In this document: in pieces, positions 49,747 to 58,462 of the stretch | Layout of the letters: each line of letters starts with the position of its first letter | Numbering within the stretch: the first letter of the stretch is position 1 | From: JAFLCL01 sp964502175 | GTDB taxonomy: Bacteria; Myxococcota_A; Polyangia; Polyangiales; Sandaracinaceae | DNA length: 64,000 nucleotides | Reading direction: 5' to 3' | NCBI GenBank assembly: GCA_964502175.1 | Contig: CAZCVE010000007.1 | Span: 182,728 to 246,727, forward strand | Position numbers and translations under genes: made by a program | The notes under the pieces: model-generated | The model's database searches: none | What the model saw: only the letters and a program-made list of their open reading frames with translations | Told to the model about the DNA's origin: nothing

Positions 49747-50316
49747 GTGCCGCTCGCCTCGGTCTTCGCTCGACGTTCGTGCTCGCTCGCGCTCGTGACC
49801 GCGACGCTCACCGCATGTCCGCCCAGCGAGCCGACGCTCGACGCCGGGGCCGACGCGCTCGTGATCGACGCGGGAGAGCGCGAGCTCGATGCGCGCACCG
49901 ACGACGTCACGGCGCTCGACGCGTTCGCCCTCGACACGCCCACGTACCCCGATGCATGCCCTCCGCCGACGGTGCTCTGCGACATCGGCTGCGTGGACAT
50001 CGAGGCCGATCCCGATCACTGCGGCGCGTGTGACGTGCCCTGCGTGCCGCTCGCCGGATCGATCCCGTTCTGCGCCTCGTACCTGTGTGTGAGGGCGGTC
50101 TGTCGCCCCGGCTTCGGCAGCTGCGACGGCGATCGCGCGAACGGCTGCGAGGTCGACGTCGACACCTCGATCGCGCACTGCGGCCGCTGCGATCACGCGT
50201 GCGAAGGCGCGCCGCACGCGAGCCCCGCGTGTCGCCTCGGCGGATGCGCGCTCGAGTGCGAGCCGGGCTGGACGGACTGCGACACGTCCGTGCCCGGCTG
50301 CGAGTGCGAGGGCTGA
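49747..50316 (+). CDS. Cys-rich hypothetical lipoprotein
   Basis: A 189-residue protein from GTG 49747: signal with lipobox LTAC (about residue 24), an Asp/Ala/Thr linker, then a Cys-rich half with about 20 Cys, including CGACDVPCVPL, CDGDRANGCEVDVDTS and CGRCDHACEG. These CGxC-x4-C modules recur in myxobacterial surface proteins and probably form disulphide knots. The function is unknown. It is divergent from the ASPIC/UnbV gene, with 46 bp between start codons. Confidence 0.82.
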   Translation: MPLASVFARRSCSLALVTATLTACPPSEPTLDAGADALVIDAGERELDARTDDVTALDAFALDTPTYPDACPPPTVLCDIGCVDIEADPDHCGACDVPCVPLAGSIPFCASYLCVRAVCRPGFGSCDGDRANGCEVDVDTSIAHCGRCDHACEGAPHASPACRLGGCALECEPGWTDCDTSVPGCECEG

Positions 50317-50325
50317 GCGCGCGGC

Positions 50326-52695
50326 TCAGGTGCTCGAGCCCTCGTCGTCCGAAGGCTTCTTCGGCACCTCGGAGCTCGGCGCGTCCGCACCCGCAGTCTC
50401 CGCGGGTCGTGCCGTGTCCTCGACCTTCGTGGTGTCCTCGGCCTTCGCGGTGTCCTCGGCCTTCGCGGTGTCGTCGGCCTTCGCGGTGTCCTCGGCCTTC
50501 GCAGTGTCCTCGGCCTTCGCAGTGTCGCCGGCCTTCGCAGTGTCCTCGGCCTTCGCGGCGTCCTCGGCCTTCGCAACGGCGGCTTCCGCGGTCTCCGACT
50601 TCGTCGTCGTCGGGTCCGACTTCGCCGCCGTCTGGGTCGCCGTCTGCGCGGCTGTCTCGCTCTCGCTCCGCGCGATGCGGAGCGTCATCACGAAGAGCAC
50701 GATCACCACGAGGCCGAGGAGCGCGCTCAGCGCGAACGTCTGCCAGCCCGAGCGCTCGAAGAACGTGGGCTCGTGAAAGTCCGGGTTCGCAGCGAGCTCG
50801 CCCAGCGTCGCGTCCTCGGACTCGAGCACCGCGAGGAGCTCCCACGCGTCGGCCACGTCGTAGCTCGCGGCGCTCGCCTCGAGGTCGCCCACGATCACGG
50901 CATATTCGCCGGCCGGCGCCACGAGCTGCGCTTCGTGGCCTGCCTGCACGATCGTGGCGCGCTGGATGGTGAGCGGTGCCTCGTCGCCGTCGTCCACGTC
51001 GAGCCACAGCGCGGTGACGCGCTCGCCGAACAGCGACAGCTCGAGGCGCGCGGGCGCGTCTTCGTTGCTCAGGAAGTTCGCGACGCCGAGCTCGATCTCT
51101 TCGCCGCGCACGTTGCGGCCACGCGCGGTCACGCTGCGCGCCACGAGCTGCGGCGGGAGCTCGACGCGCACGATCGTCGGGGACATCGCCGAGACCGGCA
51201 GCGCGATCGTGTGGATCGAGTGGTGCGGCGTGGTCTCGTGGGGGACGGCCACGGCGACGCTCGCCACGAGCTCGTCGTTCGCGGGGCTCGCGGCGAACAC
51301 GAACGGCCACTGTCGTCCCTCGGCGTCGATCACGCGGAGATCGGCGAGGTCTTCGCGCGCCTCGGCCCACACCGCGGGCGGGATGGCGAAGCGCGAGAGG
51401 CCATCGTGCGCCTCGGCCACCGTGAGCGGCGCGCGGTGCGTGTAGCGCGTGAGCTCGACGGCTTGTCCCGCTCGCATCGCGAACGCGAGGGCGGGCGTGT
51501 CGTCGTGCTCCGGGTTGGGCTCGATCGGACCGAGCGTCGGCGTGACGAGCTCGCGGTCGCGAACGTAGGTCGCGAGATCGGCGGCCATCAGATCGTAGTG
51601 CGGCGCGCGCGCGCGATGGCCGCCCCAGCGCAGCGTGCGGGCGCGGCCTGCGTCGAACAAGAGCGCGGGAACGCGCGCTGCGGCCGTGAGGGTCACGTCC
51701 GCGAGCGGCGGGCTGTCGCCGTCGTCGATGACGATCTCGATGACGTCGCCGCCACCATCACCGACGCGCACCACGCGCAGCTCCGGGATGTCGACGCTGG
51801 CGATGCGCACGAGACCGCCGGTGCCGAGCGACACGCCGCCTTCGGCGCTCGTCGTCCGGACCTCGACGCCGCGGAGGAACGAGGGCGTGGAGGAGTCGAG
51901 CGTGATCGACTCGGTGCGAAGCCCGCGCGGGCGCGCGACGACGAGGATCGTGCGCGTCCCTTCGCGCCGCGTCTGTCGGATCGCCAGGGGCACCTCGACG
52001 GTCACGGTCGTCGACGCGTTGCGATCGACCTCGCGCATCGCGAAGCTCGGGTGGATGGGCCGGCCTTCGCCGACGAGCTCGATCGCGAGCGGCTCGTCGG
52101 ACACGCCCGGGAGCGAGATCACGAGGCGCTCGTTGCCATAGCGCGCGAAGCGGAAGATCGACGTGCGCACGACCTCGCGCGGCTCTCCGAACGCAGGCTC
52201 CGCGGTGACCACGACCTGCCGCACGATCTCTCCTGCGGGCGGCTCGATGAGCAGCTGCCACGTGCCGCCGTACGACGGCGGGGCCGGCGGACGCACGCGG
52301 TACGTCTCGCGCGACGTGGTCGTCCCGGTGCCGGCGCGTGTCTCTTCGGTCGCGTCGAACGGCACCACGGTGCGTCGCTCTCCGATGCGCGACACGGGGT
52401 ACGTGACGTCGCCCCGGTCGATCCCGTACGCCACCTCGAGCCCTTCCGCGTCGTAGATGCGTACGTCGCTCAGATCGCTCGCCGCGCCCGCGAGCACGTC
52501 GGGTCCGAGCGGCAGACGCACGAGGCCGTAGCTGCTCGGCGGCTCGGTGATCGTGGCTTGGTGAGGAAAGAGCGCGATGCTCCGCGGTGACTGCGCGCGC
52601 GCGATCGCGGGGGCGATGCCGACGAGGGCGAGCGTCGCCGAGACGAGCGCGAGCGACGCGAGGGACTTCGAGACGTGGTGGGCGAGACGACTCAT
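50326..52695 (-). CDS. DUF3999-family envelope protein
   Basis: A 789-residue protein from ATG 52695: a signal peptide (LASLALVSATLALVGIAPAI), then a long beta-rich periplasmic part (about 40-660; PHQATITEPPSSYGLVRLPL). One membrane helix follows near 670-695 (FALSALLGLVVIVLFVMTLR), then a low-complexity cytoplasmic tail with KAEDTA hexapeptides. This is the DUF3999 layout. It overlaps the DUF2339 gene by 4 nt; the DUF2339-DUF3999 pairing is known in several proteobacteria, so the two probably form a membrane complex of unknown function. Confidence 0.88.
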   Translation of the reverse strand: MSRLAHHVSKSLASLALVSATLALVGIAPAIARAQSPRSIALFPHQATITEPPSSYGLVRLPLGPDVLAGAASDLSDVRIYDAEGLEVAYGIDRGDVTYPVSRIGERRTVVPFDATEETRAGTGTTTSRETYRVRPPAPPSYGGTWQLLIEPPAGEIVRQVVVTAEPAFGEPREVVRTSIFRFARYGNERLVISLPGVSDEPLAIELVGEGRPIHPSFAMREVDRNASTTVTVEVPLAIRQTRREGTRTILVVARPRGLRTESITLDSSTPSFLRGVEVRTTSAEGGVSLGTGGLVRIASVDIPELRVVRVGDGGGDVIEIVIDDGDSPPLADVTLTAAARVPALLFDAGRARTLRWGGHRARAPHYDLMAADLATYVRDRELVTPTLGPIEPNPEHDDTPALAFAMRAGQAVELTRYTHRAPLTVAEAHDGLSRFAIPPAVWAEAREDLADLRVIDAEGRQWPFVFAASPANDELVASVAVAVPHETTPHHSIHTIALPVSAMSPTIVRVELPPQLVARSVTARGRNVRGEEIELGVANFLSNEDAPARLELSLFGERVTALWLDVDDGDEAPLTIQRATIVQAGHEAQLVAPAGEYAVIVGDLEASAASYDVADAWELLAVLESEDATLGELAANPDFHEPTFFERSGWQTFALSALLGLVVIVLFVMTLRIARSESETAAQTATQTAAKSDPTTTKSETAEAAVAKAEDAAKAEDTAKAGDTAKAEDTAKAEDTAKADDTAKAEDTAKAEDTTKVEDTARPAETAGADAPSSEVPKKPSDDEGSST
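50414..50575 (+). repeat. Tandem 18-bp repeat (9 copies) coding KAEDTA-type units
   Basis: Nine near-identical 18-bp units (GTGTCCTCGGCCTTCGCG and variants) run without gaps. In the minus-strand reading frame each encodes a KAEDTA-type hexapeptide in the C-terminal tail of the DUF3999 protein. Differences among copies are few, so copy number is likely to vary between strains by slippage. Confidence 0.92.
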
Positions 52696-55600
52696 GCGCG
52701 CTCCTTGGGCGTCGATCGGAACACGAAGCGTTGGTAGGCGAGCGAGATGACGATGAGAGACATCGCGAGGCCCACGAGCGCGGCCACGCGGTAGAGATCG
52801 CGGAGGTTCGAGAGGTCGTAGAGGAAGACCTTCGCGGCCGTCAGCAGGATGAGCAGGAGGCTCGTGATGCGCATCGGCGTGCTCGATCTCCACATGCCGA
52901 GCGACAGCACGAAGAGGCCGTAGAGCGCCCACGCGATCGAGATGGTCAGGTCACGCGCGGGGAGGCGATCCGTGGGGATCGAGAGCGAGGGGCCCGTCGC
53001 GTACCAGTCGAAGATCGTGAGGTTGAGCCACGCGAACCCGATCACCAGCGCGAGCGCGTAGAAGAACGCGGTGAAGGGCCGCTTCACGTTGTCGGGGAGG
53101 AACGTGCTCTCCCAGTTGCGGAGCCGCGGTCCCTCGAGCTCGCTCAAGAGCAGGCCTGCGCCGACGAGGCAGGCCGCGGGCACGAGGTACGTGTACGAGA
53201 GCCAGTTGAAGATGCGGATCGGGCTTCGCTCGTAGTACCCGAGCACGTACGGGTTCAAGAGCAGGCGCGACGCCACGGACACGAAGAGCAGCGTCGCGAC
53301 CCACTTGAGGCCCGCGTGATCGAGGCGTCGGTAGAGCGCGAGCAGCGCGACGCCCTCGAGCGCCCAGCCGATCGTGATCCACTCGCGATCGAGCTGGAGC
53401 GGGATCGCGACGGTGACGAACAGCATCGTCGCGCCCGAGAGCCACACGAGCGCGCTCGTGCGCACGTCTCGGTCGTCGTCGTTGCGGGTGCGCGCGAAGC
53501 CGACGAGCGAGAGCGTGAGGAGCGCGAGGAGCACCGGCAGCGCGCCGATCCACGCGCTCCCGAACGCCCAGACCCAGCCGTGGTGGAGCGCTCCGAAGAA
53601 GAAGAGCGGCGTGAGCGCGGCGGTGCGCCACGCCCAGCGCGTGCGCGCGAGGCGCGTCGAGAGCGTGGGCAGCACGGTGAAGAGCACGACCGCGATGCCG
53701 CTCGACGCGAAGCGGATGGAGCGCACCGTCTCGAGCGCGCGCAGTGGCGCGAGGCTGAGCTCGCTCGTCGTGGCGACCAGCGCGACGAGCGCGCTCGCGA
53801 CCAGCGCGAGCAGACCGATGTAGGGCTCCTTGCGCGACGCCGCGCGCATCGCGGGCATCGCGACGAAGAGCCCGAGCACCCACGTGAGGCCGATGTGCAG
53901 CGCTTGGTGGGTGTCGCGGAGCTCGTTCGCCGCCGTGAGCGACAGCAGCAAGACCGCGGGACCGATCGCCGAGGCGATCTCGAGGAGGGTTCGGCCCGAC
54001 ACGATCGCCGCGGTGCCCGTGGCGTCCGCGGGGCGAGGCTCGTCGTCGTCCTGCGCGGTGAAGATCGCGAGCCCTTGGTAGAGCGCCAGGTGGAGCACAC
54101 CGAGCACGGCGACCACCGCGAGCCGCACCGGATCACGGTGCTCGCCGCCGAAGAGAGACGTCCAGCCGAACGCGCCCCACGCGAGCGACCACACCGCCCA
54201 GGTGCCGCCGTGGACGAGCGAGGCGAACGTCATGACGACCGGCCAGCGCGTGACGTGGGCGACGCGCGCGAGCGCGACGGACAGCGCGATCAGCGTGAAC
54301 GACCACACGAGGTAGTCGTTCACGTGGGTGATCGCGAAGAACGCGATCAGCAGCGTGGCGCCGCCCGACGCGATCAGGCTCGCGAGCGAGATCCCCCGAT
54401 CGTCTCGCGAGAGGAAGATCTCACGCTGCGAGAGCTCGACGCCCACGAGGTAGAGCAGGGCGGGCAGCACCGCGAGGAGCGTCGACTGCCACGCGACCGA
54501 GGCGTCCGAGTGGTGGCTCGAGAGGAACACCAAGAGGAGGCCTGCCGTCGCCGACGCCGCCGCGGGCGCGAGCCAGCCGAGGCGATCGCGACGGCCCACG
54601 AGCACCGCGCCCGCCGACAGGAGACAGACGAGCGTGAGCGTCGCGCCGAAGCCCACGATCGCGCCGCGCTGCGTGGCGAACGCGATCGCCAGCACGAACG
54701 GCGTGAGCACCGCGGCGATGCGCACGAGCTTGTTGGTGGCGCTCTCTTGCTCGTCGTCGCCGTCCCCTTGCGAGAGGAACATCGTCGCGCCGGCGAAGAG
54801 CACCGAGAAGCCGAGCGTCACGACGAGACCGATCCACGTCGTCGCCTCCTCCATGCGCCCGAAGATCCACGCGAGCTGGTAGAGGCCCGTGAAGCCGAGC
54901 GCGAGCGCCGCGAGCGAGGGCCAGCGCTTCTTCTGCGCGAGGAACAGCAGCGCAGCGTCGAGGAGGAAGAGGTACGTGAAGAGCGGGATCGGTCGGTCTT
55001 CGCCCGTCGAGAGCGCGATCGGCGTGAGGAAGCCGCCGAACAGACCGAGCACCGCGATCGCCAGTGAATCGCGGTAGATCGCGAGGCCTGCGCACGCGCC
55101 CGTGATCGCCACCATCGCGACGCCGCTCACGAGCGAGGGCACGAGGTGATAGAGGCCGCTCGCGGCCCACGACGACGCGTAGAGGATCGCGATGCCCGCG
55201 CCCGCGAGCCAGTTGGCGAGCGTCGCGGCGATCGGCGCGCCGCCCGACGTCGTGCCGGCGTAGCGCCGACGGAGCGGCTCCGAGCCGAGCACGCACGTCA
55301 TGCCGGTCGTGAGACCGATGAGCACGCGCGCGAACGGGCCGATCCAGCCGTGCTCGACCGAGTACTGAAAGAAGTAGAGCGCGGCGACGACGAGCACACA
55401 CGCGCCGAGCGCGGCCGCACCGCGCACGCCGATCCATCGCTCCCAGCCTTCGTCCGACGAGGGAGGAGGCGTGGAATCCCCGCGAGGGCTCGCGACCGGC
55501 GGCGCGCCTGGACCGCCAGCTCCGCCACCACCCGCACCGACGCCTCCCGCGCTGGCAGCGCTCGCACTGGCGACACTCGCGCTGGCGACACTCGCGCTGG

Positions 55601-56294
55601 CGACACTCGCATTGGCGACACTCGCAGTGGCAGCACTCGCAGTGGCAGCACTCGCAGTGGCAGCACCGGCCCCAGCAGCAGCGGCGACCGCGGCCGTAGC
55701 CACGGGCGCGTCAGCAGCAGGCATCGCCACGCCAGAGACCACCGCGGCGACGGCGAGAGCTTCGGCCGCGGAGACAGCGGCGAGAGATCCGACCTCCGAG
55801 GCGACGCCGTCGGTCGCCGTCGCGGCCACGGCCGCCACGTCGGCGCCGACCACTGCGGCGTCGGCTCGCGCCTCGACGGCCGTAGCGATTGAAGTGACCT
55901 CGGAGGCCGCGACCTCGCGCGCCGCAACGGCCTGCGTCTCTCCTGCGGTGGCCGCTGCGATCGCGCCGGCCTCGGCGGCGCTGGGCTCCCGCGCCGGCGA
56001 TGCGTGCGCCGCGCTCACACCCTCGGTCACGATCGCCGCGCCAGTCACGCGCATCTGCGCGACGCGCGCGAGCTGCTCCTCGAGGGCCTTCTCTCGCGCC
56101 TCGAGCGCGACGAGCCTCTGCCCGAGCTTCGTGCCTTCGGTCCGCACCCACGCGAGCTGCTGCTCCGCGGCGTCGAGCCGCTCTCGCGCTTCTCTGTCCT
56201 CCGGCTTGCGGAGGACGGTGATCAGGAACCCGATGCCGACGAACGGCGACGCACAGAACGCGAAGCCGAGACACAGGAAGAAGAAGTCCTCCAC
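52692..56294 (-). CDS. DUF2339-family polytopic membrane protein
   Basis: A 1200-residue protein from GTG 56294. It begins with a membrane helix (DFFFLCLGFAFCASPFVGIG), then a coiled coil (about 30-85, RERLDAAEQQLAWVRTEGTK), then about 190 residues of Ala/Val/Thr/Ser-rich low complexity. The remaining roughly 900 residues contain some two dozen or more predicted membrane helices, starting with WIGVRGAAALGACVLVVAAL. DUF2339 proteins are large inner-membrane proteins of unknown function. The DUF3999 gene overlaps its end by 4 nt. GTG 56294 is chosen because a GAAAGGGG Shine-Dalgarno precedes it. Confidence 0.88.
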   Translation of the reverse strand: MEDFFFLCLGFAFCASPFVGIGFLITVLRKPEDREARERLDAAEQQLAWVRTEGTKLGQRLVALEAREKALEEQLARVAQMRVTGAAIVTEGVSAAHASPAREPSAAEAGAIAAATAGETQAVAAREVAASEVTSIATAVEARADAAVVGADVAAVAATATDGVASEVGSLAAVSAAEALAVAAVVSGVAMPAADAPVATAAVAAAAGAGAATASAATASAATASVANASVASASVASASVASASAASAGGVGAGGGGAGGPGAPPVASPRGDSTPPPSSDEGWERWIGVRGAAALGACVLVVAALYFFQYSVEHGWIGPFARVLIGLTTGMTCVLGSEPLRRRYAGTTSGGAPIAATLANWLAGAGIAILYASSWAASGLYHLVPSLVSGVAMVAITGACAGLAIYRDSLAIAVLGLFGGFLTPIALSTGEDRPIPLFTYLFLLDAALLFLAQKKRWPSLAALALGFTGLYQLAWIFGRMEEATTWIGLVVTLGFSVLFAGATMFLSQGDGDDEQESATNKLVRIAAVLTPFVLAIAFATQRGAIVGFGATLTLVCLLSAGAVLVGRRDRLGWLAPAAASATAGLLLVFLSSHHSDASVAWQSTLLAVLPALLYLVGVELSQREIFLSRDDRGISLASLIASGGATLLIAFFAITHVNDYLVWSFTLIALSVALARVAHVTRWPVVMTFASLVHGGTWAVWSLAWGAFGWTSLFGGEHRDPVRLAVVAVLGVLHLALYQGLAIFTAQDDDEPRPADATGTAAIVSGRTLLEIASAIGPAVLLLSLTAANELRDTHQALHIGLTWVLGLFVAMPAMRAASRKEPYIGLLALVASALVALVATTSELSLAPLRALETVRSIRFASSGIAVVLFTVLPTLSTRLARTRWAWRTAALTPLFFFGALHHGWVWAFGSAWIGALPVLLALLTLSLVGFARTRNDDDRDVRTSALVWLSGATMLFVTVAIPLQLDREWITIGWALEGVALLALYRRLDHAGLKWVATLLFVSVASRLLLNPYVLGYYERSPIRIFNWLSYTYLVPAACLVGAGLLLSELEGPRLRNWESTFLPDNVKRPFTAFFYALALVIGFAWLNLTIFDWYATGPSLSIPTDRLPARDLTISIAWALYGLFVLSLGMWRSSTPMRITSLLLILLTAAKVFLYDLSNLRDLYRVAALVGLAMSLIVISLAYQRFVFRSTPKERA
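55552..55671 (+). repeat. Tandem 15-bp repeat (8 copies) in the DUF2339 gene
   Basis: Eight 15-bp units of the form CTGGCGACACTCGCG run end to end. On the coding (minus) strand they encode an Ala/Ser/Val pentapeptide repeat (ASVAS-like), part of the linker between coiled coil and membrane domain. Like the 18-bp array in the partner gene, it is a candidate for length variation. Confidence 0.9.
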
Positions 56295-56611
56295 GGAACC
56301 CCTTTCATGCGACCGAAGTGGCGGTCGCTGCACCCGCGCGCGTCGCCCACGCCGAACGAGATGCGCGCCGATGTTCGCACTGCTCGTGCCAGGGCGGTGA
56401 GCCCATTCACGGCCATTCCTCGCGATCGTCTCGGGCGGCGGGCGTGCACGCTGTACACGGGATGTACACGCGCCCGCACTCGATGCATGTCATCGTTCGG
56501 CCTGCGTCGCGTCTCCGCTGTGTCGCGCGCGTCTCCGCCGTGTCGTCGGGACGTGTCGTCGGGAGGGCGACTCGGCGCCACCATCGCGCATACTGCCGAC
56601 CCCTCGACCTC
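56295..56611. promoter_or_regulatory. Divergent intergenic region with paired TGTACACG boxes
   Basis: This 317-bp gap separates the divergent DUF2339 and ribF genes. It holds two direct TGTACACG boxes at 56452-56459 and 56463-56470, 11 bp apart (about one helical turn). It also holds two imperfect copies of a roughly 19-bp repeat (GCGTCTCCGCTGTGTCG-like) at about 56507-56545. A CATACT lies 17 nt before the ribF start. No gene or RNA motif is visible. Confidence 0.5.
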
Positions 56612-57571
56612 ATGGCCTCGTCGTCACCCACCCGCGCGGCTCGCTCCGTGGTCGTCCCCGGCAACCACGACGGCGTGCACCTCGGCCACGTCGCCTTGCT
56701 CGCGCGCGCTCGCGCCCTCGCGTCGAGGCACGGCGACGCGAGGGTCGTCGCGCTGACGTTCGATCCACACCCGCTCGTCTTCCTCGCGCCGGAGCGCGCG
56801 CCCGAGCCGCTGACGACGATCGCGCGGAGGACGGAGCTCCTTCGTCTGGCGGGCGCCGACGAGGTGGTGGTCGCCCGCTTCGATGCTCGCTACGCAGCGC
56901 TCGAGCCCGTGGCGTTCGTCGAGCAAGAGCTCGTCGGGCGCCTGCGCGCGTGCGTCGTGATCGTCGGCGCCGACTACCGCTTCGCTCATGCGCGCGCGGG
57001 AGATCCGAAGCTGCTCGCCGACCTCGGCGCCCTGCACGGCTTCGACGTCGACATCATCGATCCCATCGGCGCGCCCGAGATCGCGCGCATCTCCTCGACT
57101 GCGGTGCGTGAGGCGCTGCGCCGCGGCGACCTCGCGCGCACCACCGAGCTGCTCGGTCGCGTGCACGAGCTCGAGGGCGTGGTCGCTCATGGACAGAAGC
57201 GCGGTCGAACGATCGGCTTTCCCACGGCCAACCTCGAAGACGTCCGCGTGATGTCGCCGCCCGACGGCGTGTACGCCGTGCTCGCGCGCGTGCTCGAAGA
57301 CGGACGGCCCGTAGAGGGCACGCCGTGCCTGGGTGGCATGCTGAACATCGGCACGCGGCCCACGCTCGCGGCAGGTCGCTCGATCGAGGTGAACCTCTTC
57401 GACTTCACGGGCGACCTCTACGGCAAGACGCTGCGCCTCGGCCTCGTGTCGCGCCTCCGTGACGAGCAGCGTTTCTCCGGGCTCGACGCGCTCGTCGCGC
57501 AGCTCCACCGCGACGAGGCGAGCGCGCGCTCGATCCTCGTCGAGGTCGAGCGCGACCGCGCCTTGAGGTGA
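56612..57571 (+). CDS. ribF: Bifunctional riboflavin kinase/FAD synthetase
   Basis: A 319-residue protein that phosphorylates riboflavin to FMN and adenylates FMN to FAD. The nucleotidyltransferase N-terminus has VVVPGNHDGVHLGHVALL (G-N-x-D-GVH-LGH motif; the usual Phe is His here), TFDPHPLVF, and RISSTAVREAL. The C-terminal kinase domain has KRGRTIGFPTANLE with the PTAN motif and VNLFDFTGDLYGKTLRLGLV. Length is normal. No rib biosynthesis genes or FMN riboswitch are visible around it. Confidence 0.95.
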   Translation: MASSSPTRAARSVVVPGNHDGVHLGHVALLARARALASRHGDARVVALTFDPHPLVFLAPERAPEPLTTIARRTELLRLAGADEVVVARFDARYAALEPVAFVEQELVGRLRACVVIVGADYRFAHARAGDPKLLADLGALHGFDVDIIDPIGAPEIARISSTAVREALRRGDLARTTELLGRVHELEGVVAHGQKRGRTIGFPTANLEDVRVMSPPDGVYAVLARVLEDGRPVEGTPCLGGMLNIGTRPTLAAGRSIEVNLFDFTGDLYGKTLRLGLVSRLRDEQRFSGLDALVAQLHRDEASARSILVEVERDRALR

Positions 57572-57580
57572 AGCGCGTCC

Positions 57581-58342
57581 TCAACGGGCGCGCTGAGACA
57601 TGCCGCCGTTCGTGAGCGCGTCGAGCATCGCGCCGAGCTCGGCGATGCGCGCCTCGGTCGTGAGATCCGTGTGACCACGCCCGTCGCGCTCGAGCTGGAG
57701 ACGGCGACGCTCGTGGTAGAGGCGCACGACCTCGACGAGGAGGTGCATGCGCGCCTCCTCGAGGCGTCGCTCTTCCGAGAGGAGGCTGCTCTCCTCGTGC
57801 GCGAAGAGGAGGCGATCGAGGCGCAGCGTCATCGAGCCCACGACGCTCCACGAGTCGTCGCTCGCGAGGATCGCGGTGTCGACGCTCGCGCCTTGCTGCG
57901 TGCGGAGGTCCCAGCCGCTGCCGCGTCGCACGTCGACGCGGAGGGTCGGTAGGAGCCCCGAGAGGCGTGCTCGCTCACGCGCGTCGCTGGCCCGCGCGGG
58001 ATCGAACGAGGCGTTCGCCAGCGCATGCGCGACGAGGGCGTCGATGCTCGGCTCGTCACGGTACGGCGCTTCGATCGCGCCGATCTCCTCGAGCGAGACG
58101 AGCTGGCTGGTGGGCGGAGGCGTGAGCTCCATCGGAGGGCGACGGTCGAGCGGTACGACGAGCGAGGCCGTGGCGACCTCTTCGTGCGCGCCGCCCGCGC
58201 GCTGGGTGTGCCGCGCGGCGACCACGAGCCGCGGCGGCGGCATGCCGTGGACGCAGCCCGACGGCAGCGTGCTCCCGAGCAGGACGAGGAGGGTGAAGGA
58301 GACGAGGGCTGGAGCGGTGTGGTGGAGGTGGAGGCGGGTCAT
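57581..58342 (-). CDS. Lipoprotein with coiled-coil C-terminus
   Basis: A 253-residue protein: lipobox LPSGC (about residue 30), then LRVDVRRGSGWDLRTQQGAS and a long amphipathic helix (MTLRLDRLLFAHEESSLLSE, then ERRLEEARMHLLVEVVRLYH). The helical part resembles the coiled-coil hairpins of TolC-like or outer-membrane efflux components, but it is too short to form a channel alone. No family is assigned. A T-rich region with a hairpin lies upstream and is shared with the end of the next gene. Confidence 0.75.
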   Translation of the reverse strand: MTRLHLHHTAPALVSFTLLVLLGSTLPSGCVHGMPPPRLVVAARHTQRAGGAHEEVATASLVVPLDRRPPMELTPPPTSQLVSLEEIGAIEAPYRDEPSIDALVAHALANASFDPARASDARERARLSGLLPTLRVDVRRGSGWDLRTQQGASVDTAILASDDSWSVVGSMTLRLDRLLFAHEESSLLSEERRLEEARMHLLVEVVRLYHERRRLQLERDGRGHTDLTTEARIAELGAMLDALTNGGMSQRAR

Positions 58343-58382
58343 GCGACCCCCTGGTGCACGCCCCGCACCGGCCTCCAGCGAT

Positions 58383-58451
58383 CAAAAATGAAGGAAAATC
58401 GCTCGAGATCTGGCGGATTGGCGGAGGCCTGGCGGCGTGTTCCGCCAGATC
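58383..58451 (-). terminator. Hairpin with T-rich tail; terminator of the large membrane lipoprotein gene
   Basis: GATCTGGCGGA (58407-58417) and TCCGCCAGATC (58441-58451) make an 11-bp perfect inverted repeat with a 23-nt loop. On the minus strand the hairpin comes first after the upstream gene's stop (58463). It is followed by the T-rich run ATTTTCCTTCATTTTTG. This matches a Rho-independent terminator. The same A/T-rich stretch, rare in this genome, probably also serves as promoter for the next minus-strand gene. Confidence 0.65.
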
Positions 58452-58462
58452 GCAGGTCGCGC

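Noticed and set aside
50414..50575. 18-bp repeats as a possible CRISPR array
   Set aside because: Units are contiguous with no spacers and are in frame within a protein-coding tail.
52587..55067. A plus-strand open frame of about 826 codons
   Set aside because: Antisense to DUF3999/DUF2339; extreme Arg/Glu content and no recognisable protein features.
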